Assembly (NCBI RefSeq): GCF_000731095.1
Contig: NZ_JMTZ01000036.1
Location: 1-60,432, forward strand
DNA: 60,432 nucleotides
Source: Lysobacter antibioticus
Lineage (GTDB): Bacteria; Pseudomonadota; Gammaproteobacteria; Xanthomonadales; Xanthomonadaceae
Reading direction: 5' to 3'
The notes under the pieces are model-generated. The model saw only the letters and a list, made by a program, of their open reading frames with translations. It was not told the DNA's origin and made no database searches. The translations under genes were made by a program, and so were the position numbers. This document shows, one piece after another, positions 8,633 to 18,126 of this stretch (the first letter of the stretch is position 1; each line of letters opens with the position of its first letter).

Positions 8633-11308
8633 ATGGCGACACTCCGGTCCAAGAACACCTTCGTTTCGGCACTGCGCACGGCCGCCGCGATCGGCCTGAT
8701 GCTGGCCGCGGCCCTGAGCGCGGACTGGGCCCGGGCGGCCGAGGCGAGCGCGCAGCCCTTGCACGGCGATTGGCAGTTCCGGCTGGTGCCGGGCGACCCC
8801 GAAGCCGCCGCGCATGCCGCTGCCACCGATTGGCGCAAGGCGCAGGTGCCGGGGCATGTGCATACCGATCTGTTCGCCGCCGGCCTGATCGCCGACCCCT
8901 ACGTCGGCGCGCGCGAGCGCAGCCTGCAATGGATCGGCCTGGCGCAGTGGGAATACCGCACCACCTTCGACGTCGATCGCGCCACCCTGAAGCGTGCGCA
9001 CATCGAGCTGGTGTTCGAGGGTCTGGACACCTTCGCGACCGTGCAGCTCAACGGCGTCGAACTGCTCAAGGCCGACAACAGTTTCCGCACCTGGCGCGTG
9101 CCGACCCAGGGCCATCTGCGCGAACGCGGCAATGAGCTGCGGGTGGTGTTCGATTCGCCGATCCGGCGAACGCTGCCGCAGGTGCAGGCGATGCCGCACA
9201 AGATCGCCGGTAATTACCCGTCGCCCTACGGCGACGAGCCGCGCGATGCGATGACCGCCAACTTCGTGCGCAAGCCCGGCTACCACTACGGCTGGGACTG
9301 GGGCCCGCGCTACGTCAGTGCCGGCATCTGGCGCGCGGTGCGGCTGGAAAGCTGGGACCGCCTGCGCCTGGCCGACCTGCACGTGCAGCCGCGCCGCATC
9401 GCCCAGGACGCCGCCGAGGCCACGGTCGAGCTGGAGATCGACAGCGACCGCGCCGGCCAGGTCACGGTCGAGATCGACTACGCCGGTCCGCAAGGCAAGG
9501 GCGAGACCGTGCGTCACGAAACCGAACTGCGCAGCGGCCGCAACACCGTATCGGTGCCGCTGACGATCCCGCAGCCGCGGCTGTGGTACCCGGTCGGTTA
9601 CGGCGAGCAAGCCTTGTACACCTTCAAGGCCCGCGTGCGCGACGCCGATGGCGTGCAGGCGGCGGCCCAGCGTCGCACCGGCTTGCGCAGCATCGAACTG
9701 CGCCGCGAGCGCGATGCCGGCGGCCAGGGCTTCGCTTTCGTCGTCAACGGCATCCCGGTGTTCGCCAAGGGCGCCAACGCGATTCCGTTCGACGCCTTCC
9801 CGGCGCGGGTGACCCGCGAGCGCCTGCGCCGCGACCTGCAGTCCGCACGCGACGCCAACATGAACATGCTGCGCAACTGGGGCGGCGGTTATTACGAGTC
9901 CGACGACTTCTTCGAGCTGGCCGACGAACTCGGGCTGATGGTCTGGCAGGACTTCATGTTCGGTGGTGGCATGCCGCCCGGCTATGACCCCGCTTTCCGC
10001 GCTAACGTCGTGGCCGAGGCGCGCGACAATGTGCGCCGCTTGCGCAACCACCCCAGCATCGTGCTGTGGTGCGGCAACAACGAAGAAGAAACCGCCTGGA
10101 AGGACTGGGGCCATCGGACCAAGCTGGCCGCGGCCGATCCGAAGTTCGCGCAGACGGTGTGGGAGGGCTATGTGGCCTTGTTCGGCAAGGACCTGCGTCG
10201 GGTCGTCGCCGAAGAGGGGGCCGGCGTGCCGTACTGGTCGAGTTCGCCGAGCAACGACCTGGCCGACAAGGCCAACGACTCCAACAACGGCGACAAGCAT
10301 TACTGGGACGTGTGGGGCGGCCCGGCCTTGCCGGCCACGGCCTACCTCGACGAGACCCCGCGCTTCATGTCCGAGTACGGCCTGCAGGGTTGGCCGTCGC
10401 TGCGCACCATCGCCAGTTTCGCCCGCCCCGAAGAGCAGGGCATCAACGCGCCGGTGATCCGCGCGCACCAAAAGTTCCTGGCCGGCGACGGCAACTCGCG
10501 CTTGCTGCTGTACATCCGCCGCGAATACGGCGAGCCGCGCGACTTCGCCGATTTCGTCTATCTGAGCCAGCAGGTACAGGCCGAAGGCATCGAGCTGGCC
10601 GCCTTGCACCACCGCGCTTCGCGTCCGCGAACTATGGGTTCGCTGTATTGGCAGTTGAACGACGTCTGGCCGGGCGCGTCCTGGTCGAGCCTGGATTACT
10701 ACGGGCGCTGGAAGCCGCTGCATTTCCACGCCAAGCGCTTCTTCGCCGACGTCGCCATCGCGCCCTTGCGTCGCCCGTCCGGCGAGCGCGGCGGACGCAC
10801 CGAGCTGAGCCTGCTGTCGGACCGCACCACACCCTTGCAGGGCGAATGGCGTTTGCGGGTCATGGATTTCGACGGCCGCGTCCACCGCGACGAACGCAAG
10901 CCGGCGACCCTGTCGGCGTTGGCCTCGACCGCGGCCGGCGCCTGGAGCGACGCCGAACTGCTCGGCGATGCCGATCCCTTGCGCACCGCGGCGGTGTTCG
11001 ACCTCATCGTCGACGGCAAGACGGTGTCGCGTCGCGCCGTCTACTTCGGCGAATCCAGGCGCCTGGCCTGGCAGGACCCCGAGCTGCACGGCGAACTGCG
11101 CCGCGATGGCGAGGGATACCGTTTGCAATTGAAGGCGAGCAAGCTCGCACGCGCGGTCTGGATCGATTTCGGCGATCACGACGTCGAGTTGGCCGACAAC
11201 GCCCTGACTGTGCTGCCGGGCGAAACCGTGGAGATCGGGTTGAAGTCGAAGGCCGGCCTGGACAGCCTGCAACGCGCCTTGAGCCTGCGATCCTTGTATC
11301 GGCCTTGA
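8633..11308 (+). CDS. GH2 beta-mannosidase, exported
   Basis: Predicted exo-beta-mannosidase that would cleave the Man-beta-1,4-GlcNAc bond of the N-glycan core or beta-mannan ends. The ATG at 8633 starts a clear signal peptide (hydrophobic [19 protein letters not shown]); longer in-frame starts add a low-complexity tail and are less likely. Domain order is the jelly-roll sugar-binding domain ([13 protein letters not shown]), an Ig-like domain, and the TIM barrel with [26 protein letters not shown] provides the general acid E484, and MSEYG the likely nucleophile E581. Length 891 residues agrees with mannosidase-type GH2 members. It lies about 300 bp downstream of the TonB-dependent receptor. 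Confidence 0.92.
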   Translation: MATLRSKNTFVSALRTAAAIGLMLAAALSADWARAAEASAQPLHGDWQFRLVPGDPEAAAHAAATDWRKAQVPGHVHTDLFAAGLIADPYVGARERSLQWIGLAQWEYRTTFDVDRATLKRAHIELVFEGLDTFATVQLNGVELLKADNSFRTWRVPTQGHLRERGNELRVVFDSPIRRTLPQVQAMPHKIAGNYPSPYGDEPRDAMTANFVRKPGYHYGWDWGPRYVSAGIWRAVRLESWDRLRLADLHVQPRRIAQDAAEATVELEIDSDRAGQVTVEIDYAGPQGKGETVRHETELRSGRNTVSVPLTIPQPRLWYPVGYGEQALYTFKARVRDADGVQAAAQRRTGLRSIELRRERDAGGQGFAFVVNGIPVFAKGANAIPFDAFPARVTRERLRRDLQSARDANMNMLRNWGGGYYESDDFFELADELGLMVWQDFMFGGGMPPGYDPAFRANVVAEARDNVRRLRNHPSIVLWCGNNEEETAWKDWGHRTKLAAADPKFAQTVWEGYVALFGKDLRRVVAEEGAGVPYWSSSPSNDLADKANDSNNGDKHYWDVWGGPALPATAYLDETPRFMSEYGLQGWPSLRTIASFARPEEQGINAPVIRAHQKFLAGDGNSRLLLYIRREYGEPRDFADFVYLSQQVQAEGIELAALHHRASRPRTMGSLYWQLNDVWPGASWSSLDYYGRWKPLHFHAKRFFADVAIAPLRRPSGERGGRTELSLLSDRTTPLQGEWRLRVMDFDGRVHRDERKPATLSALASTAAGAWSDAELLGDADPLRTAAVFDLIVDGKTVSRRAVYFGESRRLAWQDPELHGELRRDGEGYRLQLKASKLARAVWIDFGDHDVELADNALTVLPGETVEIGLKSKAGLDSLQRALSLRSLYRP

Positions 11309-11340
11309 TGGCCAGGGGGCCGTCTCGGCTTTCGTTGGGC

Positions 11341-11530
11341 AGAGCAAATCCCCCACGCTGCAGTGATCGGGTTTCATCAGCCGTCGCGGTGCGTTCGCCC
11401 CCTTTTCCTAAGGGGGCGATGATTGACGTGTTCGGGCATCGGCACCGACATCGATACCGATACCAAACCCAGCCCCGGTGATGCTTGCTGCTCCCCCCTT
11501 TGGCAAAGGGGGGCAGGGGGGATTTGCTCT
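11341..11530. repeat. 190-bp MITE-like element with 14-bp terminal inverted repeats
   Basis: The ends are perfect 14-bp inverted repeats (AGAGCAAATCCCCC at 11341-11354 and its reverse complement at 11517-11530). Inside are two strong palindromes: GCCCCCTT...AAGGGGGC around 11397-11417 and CCCCCCTTTG/CAAAGGGGGG at 11493-11513. No coding capacity is apparent. It fills about half of the 387-bp gap between the GH2 gene and the VIT-domain gene. It could also act as a terminator for the GH operon. Confidence 0.7.
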
Positions 11531-11695
11531 TTGGCCCCCGCAACAAGCCCAACTTGCATCCCACCCCAACGCCCCGCAGGCTGTGACGTTCGCGCCACCG
11601 CCGCGCCGCGTGCATGGAAGCGACGCCCTTCAACCCCGTTCGCGCAGTCGCCGCGTTAGAGGTTGCAGACCCCGTTCTTAAGGAAGAGGTGACCG

Positions 11696-14599
11696 GTGAA
11701 ACCGTCCTTCGCAGTCGTTCGTTCCGTGTTTTGCCTGTTGCTCGCCCTCGCCACCGTCGCTAGTGCGCAGATCCGCGGGGATGTCACCGCGCCGCCCTTG
11801 CTCGAAGTGCGCGGCGTCGAAACGCCCATCGTGCTCGAATCGGCCCGCGTCGACGGCGAGATCGTCGGCGGGCTGGCCCGGACCTCGGTCGAGCTGGTGT
11901 TCCGCAACCCGAACCGACGCGTGCTCGAAGGGCAGTTGCAGTTCCCCTTGCGCGACGGCCAGCAGGTCGCCGGCTTCGCGCTCGACATCGACGGCAAGCT
12001 GCGCGCCGCGGTGCCGGTGCCGAAGGACAAGGGCCGGCAGGTGTTCGAGGCGATCGAACGCCGCGGCGTCGACCCGGCGCTGTTGGAGAAGACCGCCGGC
12101 AATCAGTTCAAATTGCGGGTCTACCCGATCCCGGCCCAGGGCACGCGGCGGGTGCGGCTGGAGTTGGTCGAGTCGCTCGCTCGCGAGGGCGGCGACTGGC
12201 GTTACGAGCTGCCGCTGGCGTTCGCCGCGCAGGCGCGCAGTTTCAGCCTCGAGCTGGTCTCGGCGCAGAAGCCGCGACTGGTCGGTCTGAGCCAGCAGAC
12301 GGAGATCGCCTCGAGCGCCGGCCGCTACCGGCTGGCGCTGCGCGGCCGACCGCTCGGCGACGCCCTGAGCCTGCGGGTGCAGGCCGCCACCGCGCCGCGC
12401 GCCTACACCCAGGACTTGGATGGCGAACGTTTCTTCCTCGCCGAAGTGCCGCTGGCCGGTGCGCGCCAGCCGCGCGCGCTGCCGAAATCCATCGGCTTGC
12501 TGTGGGACAGCTCGGCCTCGGGCCGCAAGCGCGAGCGCGCCAGCGAACTCGCACTGCTGGATCGTTATTTCCGCGCCGCCGGCGAGGTCCGGGTCAGCCT
12601 GGTCCGGCTGCGCGATCGCGCCGAGCCCGCGCAGGCTTTCGCGGTCAAGGGCGGCGACTGGTCGGCGCTCAAGCGCGAACTCGAAAGCACGGTCTACGAC
12701 GGCGCCACCGACCCGGGCGGTTGGCAGCCGCAGGCCGGCATCGAGGAATACCTGCTGGTCAGCGACGGCTTGTTCAACTACGGCCAACGCCGCTTCCCGG
12801 CCTTGCTCGCCGGTCAGCGCCTGTATGCCTTGAATTCGGCCGGTGCGGCCTCCGACCAGGACGGCCTGCGTGCCCTGGCGCAGGCGCACGGCGGCCGTCT
12901 GGTGGCGTGGCAGCGCGCCGGCGAACTCGATCGCGCCGCCGATGTCCTGCTCAACGAAGGGCCGCAATTGCTCGGCGTCGACGGCCTCGGCACGGCCGGG
13001 GTGGTCGCCGATTCGCCGTTCGCCGACGGCGGCCTGTTGCGTATCGCCGGCAAGCTGCGCGATCGCCCGGCCAAGCTGAGCCTGAAGGTGCGCGACGGCG
13101 GCCGGGTGCGCGAGCTCGTCGTGCCTATCGATGCGGATGCGCCGGCCAGCGTCTTCCCGGCTGCGCTGTGGGCGCAGTATTCGATCGGCGCGATGCAGGC
13201 CGACCCCGAACTCAACCGCGCCGCGATCGCGCGCCTCGGCCAGCGCTTCGGCATCGTCACTGCGGAAACCTCGCTGATCGTGCTCGACGATCTGGCCGAC
13301 TACGTGCGTTACGACATCACCCCGCCGGACCGCCTCGACGAATTTCGCCGGCTCAAGGCCGAAGGCAGCGACGAGCGCGAGCGTACCCGCCGGCAGAGCC
13401 TGGACCGGGTCGCCGCGCTCTACGCCGAACGCATCGAATGGTGGCAGCGCAGTTGGCCGAAGGGCGCGCCGCCGCAAGTAGCCGATGAGGCCAAGCTGCG
13501 GCGTGCCCAGGCGGGGGCGCATGGCAACGTGCAGCGTTCGCTGGCTTATGCGCCGGCGCCTGCGGCCCCGGTCGCCGCAGTCGCGCCTATGCCGATGGAG
13601 GCAGAGGCGAGACTCGAGACGATCACGGTGACCGGCTCGCGCGTCGATGCCGCCTCGGACAAAGCCGGGCAGGACGCAGAAGCCGGCGCCGGCGCCCGCA
13701 TCGTCCTGCAGCCGTGGCAGCCCGACTCGCCGTACGCACGACGCCTGCGCCAGGCCGGTGCCGACCGCGTGTATGCGATCTACCTCGACGAGCGCGATTC
13801 GCATGCGACCAGCACGGCGTTCTATCTCGACGTCGCCGACGTGCTGATCGAGAAAGGCCAGCGCGACCTGGCCCTGCGCGTGCTCTCCAACCTGGCCGAG
13901 ATGGACCTGGAGAACCGCCACATCCTGCGTGTGCTCGGCTATCGCCTGATGCAGGCTGAACAGCCCGCGCTGGCGGTGCCGGTGTTCGAGCGCGTGCGCG
14001 GCCTGGCCGAGGAAGAGCCGCAAAGCTTCCGCGACCTGGGCCTGGCCTATGCCGCCAATGCCCAATACCCGCAGGCGGTGGAGGCCTTGTACGAGATCGC
14101 CCTGCGCGATTGGGACGGCCGCTTCCCGGGCGTGGAGGAAATCGCCATGGCCGAGCTCAACGCCATCGTCGCGGCCCACCCGCAAGGGCTGGATACCTCG
14201 CGCATCGACCGGCGCCTGCTGCGTAACCTGCCGCTGGACCTGCGCGTGGTGTTGAGTTGGGACAGCGACAACAGCGACATGGACCTGTGGGTGACCGACC
14301 CGAACGGCGAGAAGTGCTACTACCGCCACAAGCTGACCTATCAGGGCGGGCGCATCTCCAACGACTTCACCGGCGGCTACGGCCCTGAGGAATTCATCCT
14401 GCGCGACGCCAAGCCCGGCAAGTACAAGGTCGAGGCCAACTTCTACGGCGACCGCCAGCAACTGGTGACCGGGGCGACGACCCTGCACCTGTGGCTCAGC
14501 ACCGGCTTCGGCGGCGCCCAGCCGACCGAGCAGAAGGTGACTCTGCGCCTGAAGGACCACGCCGAAGTGGTGATGGTGGGCGAGTTCGAGGTGAAGTGA
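11696..14599 (+). CDS. Exported VIT/vWA/TPR/DUF2135 protein with TonB-box-like motif
   Basis: A 967-residue exported protein of unknown function. A GTG start follows AAGGAAGAGGTG. The signal peptide ends near VASA/Q (residue 24). A VIT domain spans about residues 32-165 (LEVRGVETPI...VYPIPAQGTRRVRLELVESL). A von Willebrand A-like domain follows with a DxSxS metal site (D271, S273, S275). TPR-like helices lie at about 700-830, and a C-terminal DUF2135/YfaP-type domain (DSDNSDMDLWVTDPNGEKCYY) at about 850-967. Between the vWA and TPR parts is TITVTGSR (642-649), nearly the same as the TonB box of the upstream receptor. The architecture suggests protein-protein or surface interactions. It is transcribed with its own gap upstream, so membership of the glycan operon is uncertain. 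Confidence 0.85.
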   Translation: MKPSFAVVRSVFCLLLALATVASAQIRGDVTAPPLLEVRGVETPIVLESARVDGEIVGGLARTSVELVFRNPNRRVLEGQLQFPLRDGQQVAGFALDIDGKLRAAVPVPKDKGRQVFEAIERRGVDPALLEKTAGNQFKLRVYPIPAQGTRRVRLELVESLAREGGDWRYELPLAFAAQARSFSLELVSAQKPRLVGLSQQTEIASSAGRYRLALRGRPLGDALSLRVQAATAPRAYTQDLDGERFFLAEVPLAGARQPRALPKSIGLLWDSSASGRKRERASELALLDRYFRAAGEVRVSLVRLRDRAEPAQAFAVKGGDWSALKRELESTVYDGATDPGGWQPQAGIEEYLLVSDGLFNYGQRRFPALLAGQRLYALNSAGAASDQDGLRALAQAHGGRLVAWQRAGELDRAADVLLNEGPQLLGVDGLGTAGVVADSPFADGGLLRIAGKLRDRPAKLSLKVRDGGRVRELVVPIDADAPASVFPAALWAQYSIGAMQADPELNRAAIARLGQRFGIVTAETSLIVLDDLADYVRYDITPPDRLDEFRRLKAEGSDERERTRRQSLDRVAALYAERIEWWQRSWPKGAPPQVADEAKLRRAQAGAHGNVQRSLAYAPAPAAPVAAVAPMPMEAEARLETITVTGSRVDAASDKAGQDAEAGAGARIVLQPWQPDSPYARRLRQAGADRVYAIYLDERDSHATSTAFYLDVADVLIEKGQRDLALRVLSNLAEMDLENRHILRVLGYRLMQAEQPALAVPVFERVRGLAEEEPQSFRDLGLAYAANAQYPQAVEALYEIALRDWDGRFPGVEEIAMAELNAIVAAHPQGLDTSRIDRRLLRNLPLDLRVVLSWDSDNSDMDLWVTDPNGEKCYYRHKLTYQGGRISNDFTGGYGPEEFILRDAKPGKYKVEANFYGDRQQLVTGATTLHLWLSTGFGGAQPTEQKVTLRLKDHAEVVMVGEFEVK

Positions 14600-14716
14600 G
14601 GCCGGCCGAAGCAAGCCGGGCTGAAGTAAGCCCGGCCGATGAGGTCGCGGGGCAGGGCGGCGCGTCGGAACGGGGCGCCGGCCTGGCCCGGTTCGCCGGA
14701 GCCGGGGTGGGGCGCG

Positions 14717-14739
14717 GTCGCGGCTTGCGCCGCTCCTAC
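14717..14739 (-). repeat. GTAG-headed REP element
   Basis: Read on the minus strand this is GTAGGAGCGGCGCAAGCCGCGAC without any mismatch to the copy at 31305. It folds as GCGGC-GCAA-GCCGC, a 5-bp stem with a GNRA tetraloop. It sits in the gap between the VIT gene and prfB. GTAG-headed REPs are known from Stenotrophomonas and relatives. Confidence 0.8.
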
Positions 14740-14823
14740 CCCGAGGCGCTGAGCCGGGCAGGCGTCCCGGCCCCTCGGGCTGCTAGAATCGGCGGTTCTC
14801 ATCCGCATTCAAGACCATCGGAC

Positions 14824-15952
14824 ATGATCGAGCTCAATCCCGTCCGCCAGCGCATCGCCGACCTCCGGGGCCGGCTGGATTCGCTCAGGGGGTATCTTTG
14901 ACTACGACAGCAAAGTCGAACGTCTCGAAGAAGTAAACCGGGAGCTCGAAAGCCCCGATATCTGGAACAACGCCGAACAGGCCCAGGGCCTGGGCCGTGA
15001 GCGCGCCAGCCTGGAAAAGGTGGTCGACGGTATCCGCCGTCTCACCGACGGGCTGGTCGGCGCCGACGAACTGCTCGAACTGGCCGAAATGGAAGACGAC
15101 GAGTCGACCGCGCTGGCCGTGGTCGAGGACGTCGAGCGCTACGCCAAGCAGGTCGAGGAACTCGAGTTCCGGCGCATGTTCTCCGGCCCGATGGACGCGG
15201 CTTCGGCCTTCGTCGACATCCAGGCCGGCGCCGGCGGCACCGAGGCCCAGGACTGGGCCGAAATCCTGTTGCGCATGTACCTGCGCTGGGCCGAATCGCG
15301 CGGCTGGAAGGCCGAGCTGATGGAAGTCAGCGGCGGCGACGTGGCCGGCATCAAGTCGGCGACCTTCCGCGTCGAAGGCGATTTCGCCTACGGCTGGCTG
15401 AAGACCGAGACCGGCGTGCACCGCCTGGTGCGCAAGTCGCCGTTCGACTCCGACAACCGCCGCCACACCAGCTTCACCTCGGTGTTCGTGTCGCCGGAAG
15501 TCGACGACAAGATCGACATCGAGATCAACCCGGCCGACCTCAAGACCGACGTCTACCGCTCCTCGGGCGCCGGCGGCCAGCACGTCAACAAGACCGAATC
15601 GGCGGTGCGCATCACCCACGTCCCGAGCGGGATCGTGGTGGCCTGCCAGACCGAGCGCAGCCAGCACGCCAACCGCGACCGCGCCATGAAAATGTTGGCG
15701 GCGAAGTTGTACGAGCTGGAAATCCAGAAGCGCAACGCCGTGCGCGATGCGGTCGAGGCGACCAAGTCCGACATCGGCTGGGGCAGCCAGATCCGCAACT
15801 ACGTGCTCGACCAGAGCCGCATCAAGGATCTGCGCACCGGCATCGAACGCAGCGACACCCAGAAGGTGCTCGACGGCGATCTCGACGAATTCGTCGAGGC
15901 CAGCCTGAAGTCGGGCCTGGAAGTGGGTTCGAAACGCATCGACGCGGTTTGA
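14824..15952 (+). CDS. prfB: Peptide chain release factor 2, with programmed +1 frameshift
   Basis: Class I release factor that reads UGA and UAA stop codons and hydrolyses peptidyl-tRNA in the ribosome. Translation starts at ATG 14824, runs 25 codons to CTT, then meets an in-frame TGA at 14899-14901. The site AGGGGG TAT CTT TGA C is the classical autoregulatory shift signal, so the reading frame slips by +1 and continues from GAC at 14900 to the stop at 15950-15952. The product is about 375 residues. It carries the SPF stop-recognition motif (in RKSPFDSD) and the catalytic GGQ at residues 250-252. This is a normal gene, not a broken one. It lies upstream of lysS, as in Xanthomonas, where both neighbour the rpf cluster. 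Confidence 0.97.
14884..14900 (+). promoter_or_regulatory. RF2 programmed frameshift site
   Basis: The sequence holds an internal Shine-Dalgarno-like AGGGGG, then TAT, CTT and TGA followed by C. When RF2 is scarce the ribosome pauses at TGA and slips one base forward on CTT, restoring the main frame. The arrangement is the same as in E. coli prfB. The stop and the frame change are directly visible. Confidence 0.96.
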
Positions 15953-16000
15953 AAGCCGGGATTCGGGAATCGGGTCCTGTAGCCGTCGCGTCTGTCAGGT

Positions 16001-16084
16001 CGTCATCCCCGCGAAGGCGGGGATCCAACGACTTCAGAGTGCGCATCGGTGAAGCTCTGGATCCCCGCCTTCGCGGGGATGACG
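16001..16084. repeat. Paired palindromic repeat (dRS3-like), copy 2
   Basis: Perfect 27-bp inverted arms at 16001-16027 and 16058-16084 with a 30-bp spacer. Each arm contains CCCCGCGAAGGCGGGG. It matches the pair at 2642-2726 in the arms, and both spacers contain CTTCAGAG-like sequence in one orientation or the other. It lies in the 337-bp gap between prfB and lysS; I see no gene in the rest of that gap. Confidence 0.87.
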
Positions 16085-16289
16085 GGCTGAAGGGGGAGGG
16101 AGCAGAAATGCGTTGCCGTATACACGCCGACTGCTGCCGTCCCTCCATTGCCTTGCTCGCCCGCCAAGACCGTCCGCATCCGCCACGCCGTCTCCACGCC
16201 TGCCGCCGACCGCCACTCAAGCGCCCGCGCCGCGACTTCAGTAATCTGCATCCCTCCAGCTTTCCCAAGCCCTACCTGAAACCCAGACC

Positions 16290-17807
16290 ATGACCGACGA
16301 CACCAGCCTGCCGCCCATCGACGAGAACCATCTGATCGCGGAGCGTCGCGCCAAACTCACGGCCATGCGCGGCGAGGGCATCGCGTTCCCGAACGATTTC
16401 CGCCGCGGCGATTTCGTTGGCGACCTGCAGGCGCAGTACATCGACGCCGAGCATTGGACCCAGGAAGCGCTGGACAGCGAGGCGCGCCGGGTCGCGGTCG
16501 CCGGCCGCATCCTGCTCAAGCGGGTCATGGGCAAGGCCAGCTTCGTCCAGATCCAGGACGAGTCGGGGCGCATCCAGTTGTTCCTGCAGGCCAACGCGCT
16601 CGGCGAGACCTACGACAAGTTCAAGGGCTGGGACGTCGGCGATATCGTCGCCGCCGAAGGTCCGATCACCCGCACCAAGACCGGCGAGCTGTCGGTCAAG
16701 GCCGAGACCCTGCGCCTGTTGACCAAGGCCTTGCGTCCCTTGCCGGACAAGTTCCACGGCCTGGCCGACGTCGAGCAGCGCTACCGCCAGCGCTATGTCG
16801 ACCTGATCGTGTCGCCGGACGCGCGCGACGTGTTCGTCAAGCGCTCCAAGATCATCCGCTCGATGCGCGCCTGGCTGGATACGCGGCGCTTCCTCGAAGT
16901 GGAAACGCCGATGATGCATTACATCCCCGGCGGCGCCGCGGCCAAGCCGTTCACCACCCATCACAATGCGCTCGACCTGCAGCTGTACCTGCGCGTCGCG
17001 CCGGAGCTGTACCTCAAGCGCCTGGTCGTCGGCGGCCTGGAACGCGTCTACGAGATCAACCGCAATTTCCGCAACGAGGGCGTGTCGACCCGGCATAACC
17101 CCGAGTTCACCATGCTCGAGTTGTACGAGGCCTACGCCACCTACACCGAGATCATGGACCTGACCGAGGCGGTGATCCGCCACGCCGCGACCGACGTGCT
17201 CAACACCACTCAGGTCGAATGGGACGGCAACCCGATCGACCTCGGGCCGAAGTTCCGCCGCTGGTCGATGATCGATGCGGTGCTCGAACACAACCCCGAG
17301 ATCAAGCGCGAAGAACTGCGCGACCTCGACGCCATGCGTGCCCACGGCGCGCGCCTCAAGGTCGCGGTCAAGCCGGGCTACGGCTGGGGCAAGCTGCTGC
17401 TCGAAATCTTTGAAAAGACCGTCGAGCACACTTTGATCCAGCCGACCTTCATCACCGATCATCCGGTCGAAGTGAGCCCGCTCGCGCGCGCCAACGACCT
17501 CGATCCGGAGCTCACCGACCGTTTCGAGTTGTTCATCGGCGGCAAGGAATTGGCGAACGGTTTCTCCGAGCTCAACGACCCGGAAGACCAGGCCGCGCGT
17601 TTCCAGGCCCAGGTCGACCAGAAGGACGGCGGCGACGACGAGGCCATGCACTACGACGCCGACTACATCCGCGCGCTCGAAGTCGGCCTGCCGCCGACCG
17701 GCGGTCTGGGCATCGGCATCGACCGCCTGGTGATGATGCTGACCGGCTCCTCGTCGATCCGCGATGTGCTGTTGTTCCCCTATATGCGTCCCGAAGCCGG
17801 ACTCTGA
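16290..17807 (+). CDS. lysS: Lysyl-tRNA synthetase, class II
   Basis: Charges tRNA-Lys in the cytoplasm. The 505-residue protein has an N-terminal OB-fold anticodon-binding domain ([18 protein letters not shown]) and a class II core. Motif 2 is in [17 protein letters not shown] and motif 3 in [20 protein letters not shown] near the C-terminus. Length matches the bacterial family. It follows prfB on the same strand, the order commonly seen in bacteria. Confidence 0.97.
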   Translation: MTDDTSLPPIDENHLIAERRAKLTAMRGEGIAFPNDFRRGDFVGDLQAQYIDAEHWTQEALDSEARRVAVAGRILLKRVMGKASFVQIQDESGRIQLFLQANALGETYDKFKGWDVGDIVAAEGPITRTKTGELSVKAETLRLLTKALRPLPDKFHGLADVEQRYRQRYVDLIVSPDARDVFVKRSKIIRSMRAWLDTRRFLEVETPMMHYIPGGAAAKPFTTHHNALDLQLYLRVAPELYLKRLVVGGLERVYEINRNFRNEGVSTRHNPEFTMLELYEAYATYTEIMDLTEAVIRHAATDVLNTTQVEWDGNPIDLGPKFRRWSMIDAVLEHNPEIKREELRDLDAMRAHGARLKVAVKPGYGWGKLLLEIFEKTVEHTLIQPTFITDHPVEVSPLARANDLDPELTDRFELFIGGKELANGFSELNDPEDQAARFQAQVDQKDGGDDEAMHYDADYIRALEVGLPPTGGLGIGIDRLVMMLTGSSSIRDVLLFPYMRPEAGL

Positions 17808-17927
17808 GCCGCCCCGGGCGGCGGCGCCCGGCGGCATCCGGTCCGCATGGGCCGCATGGCCGCTAGCGCCGGCCAAACCCATCGGCCAAACCCATCGACC
17901 GAGTCCAAACGCAGGCAAGCACAATGG

Positions 17928-17955
17928 ACGGCCAACGCGGGTTGGCCGTTTCTTC
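17928..17955 (+). terminator. Probable lysS terminator
   Basis: ACGGCCAAC pairs with GTTGGCCGT (17928-17936 with 17941-17949) around a 4-base loop, followed by TTCTTC. The T-run is weak. It lies in the 319-bp gap between lysS and rpfG. Just upstream is a short direct repeat of CCAAACCCATCGG near 17875-17898. I see no gene in this gap. Confidence 0.6.
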
Positions 17956-18126
17956 AGTCGCCCCGCGTTGAACCGTGACGTACAGCGCTCATTCGCAAGC
18001 TTGGCCCGGACGAATACCGGGCGAAGTCGGATCGTCTAGGGACCTTCGGCGGCTGTCACGGGCATCCTGGCGGGGTATGCTCCCAGATCGGTCACCACAG
18101 GGGGTGACCCCATTACGGAAGCCGGT

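Noticed and set aside
14491-14901. Short frame ending at 14901 as a separate gene, with prfB starting later
   Set aside because: The TGA is the RF2 frameshift stop; the first 25 codons belong to prfB.
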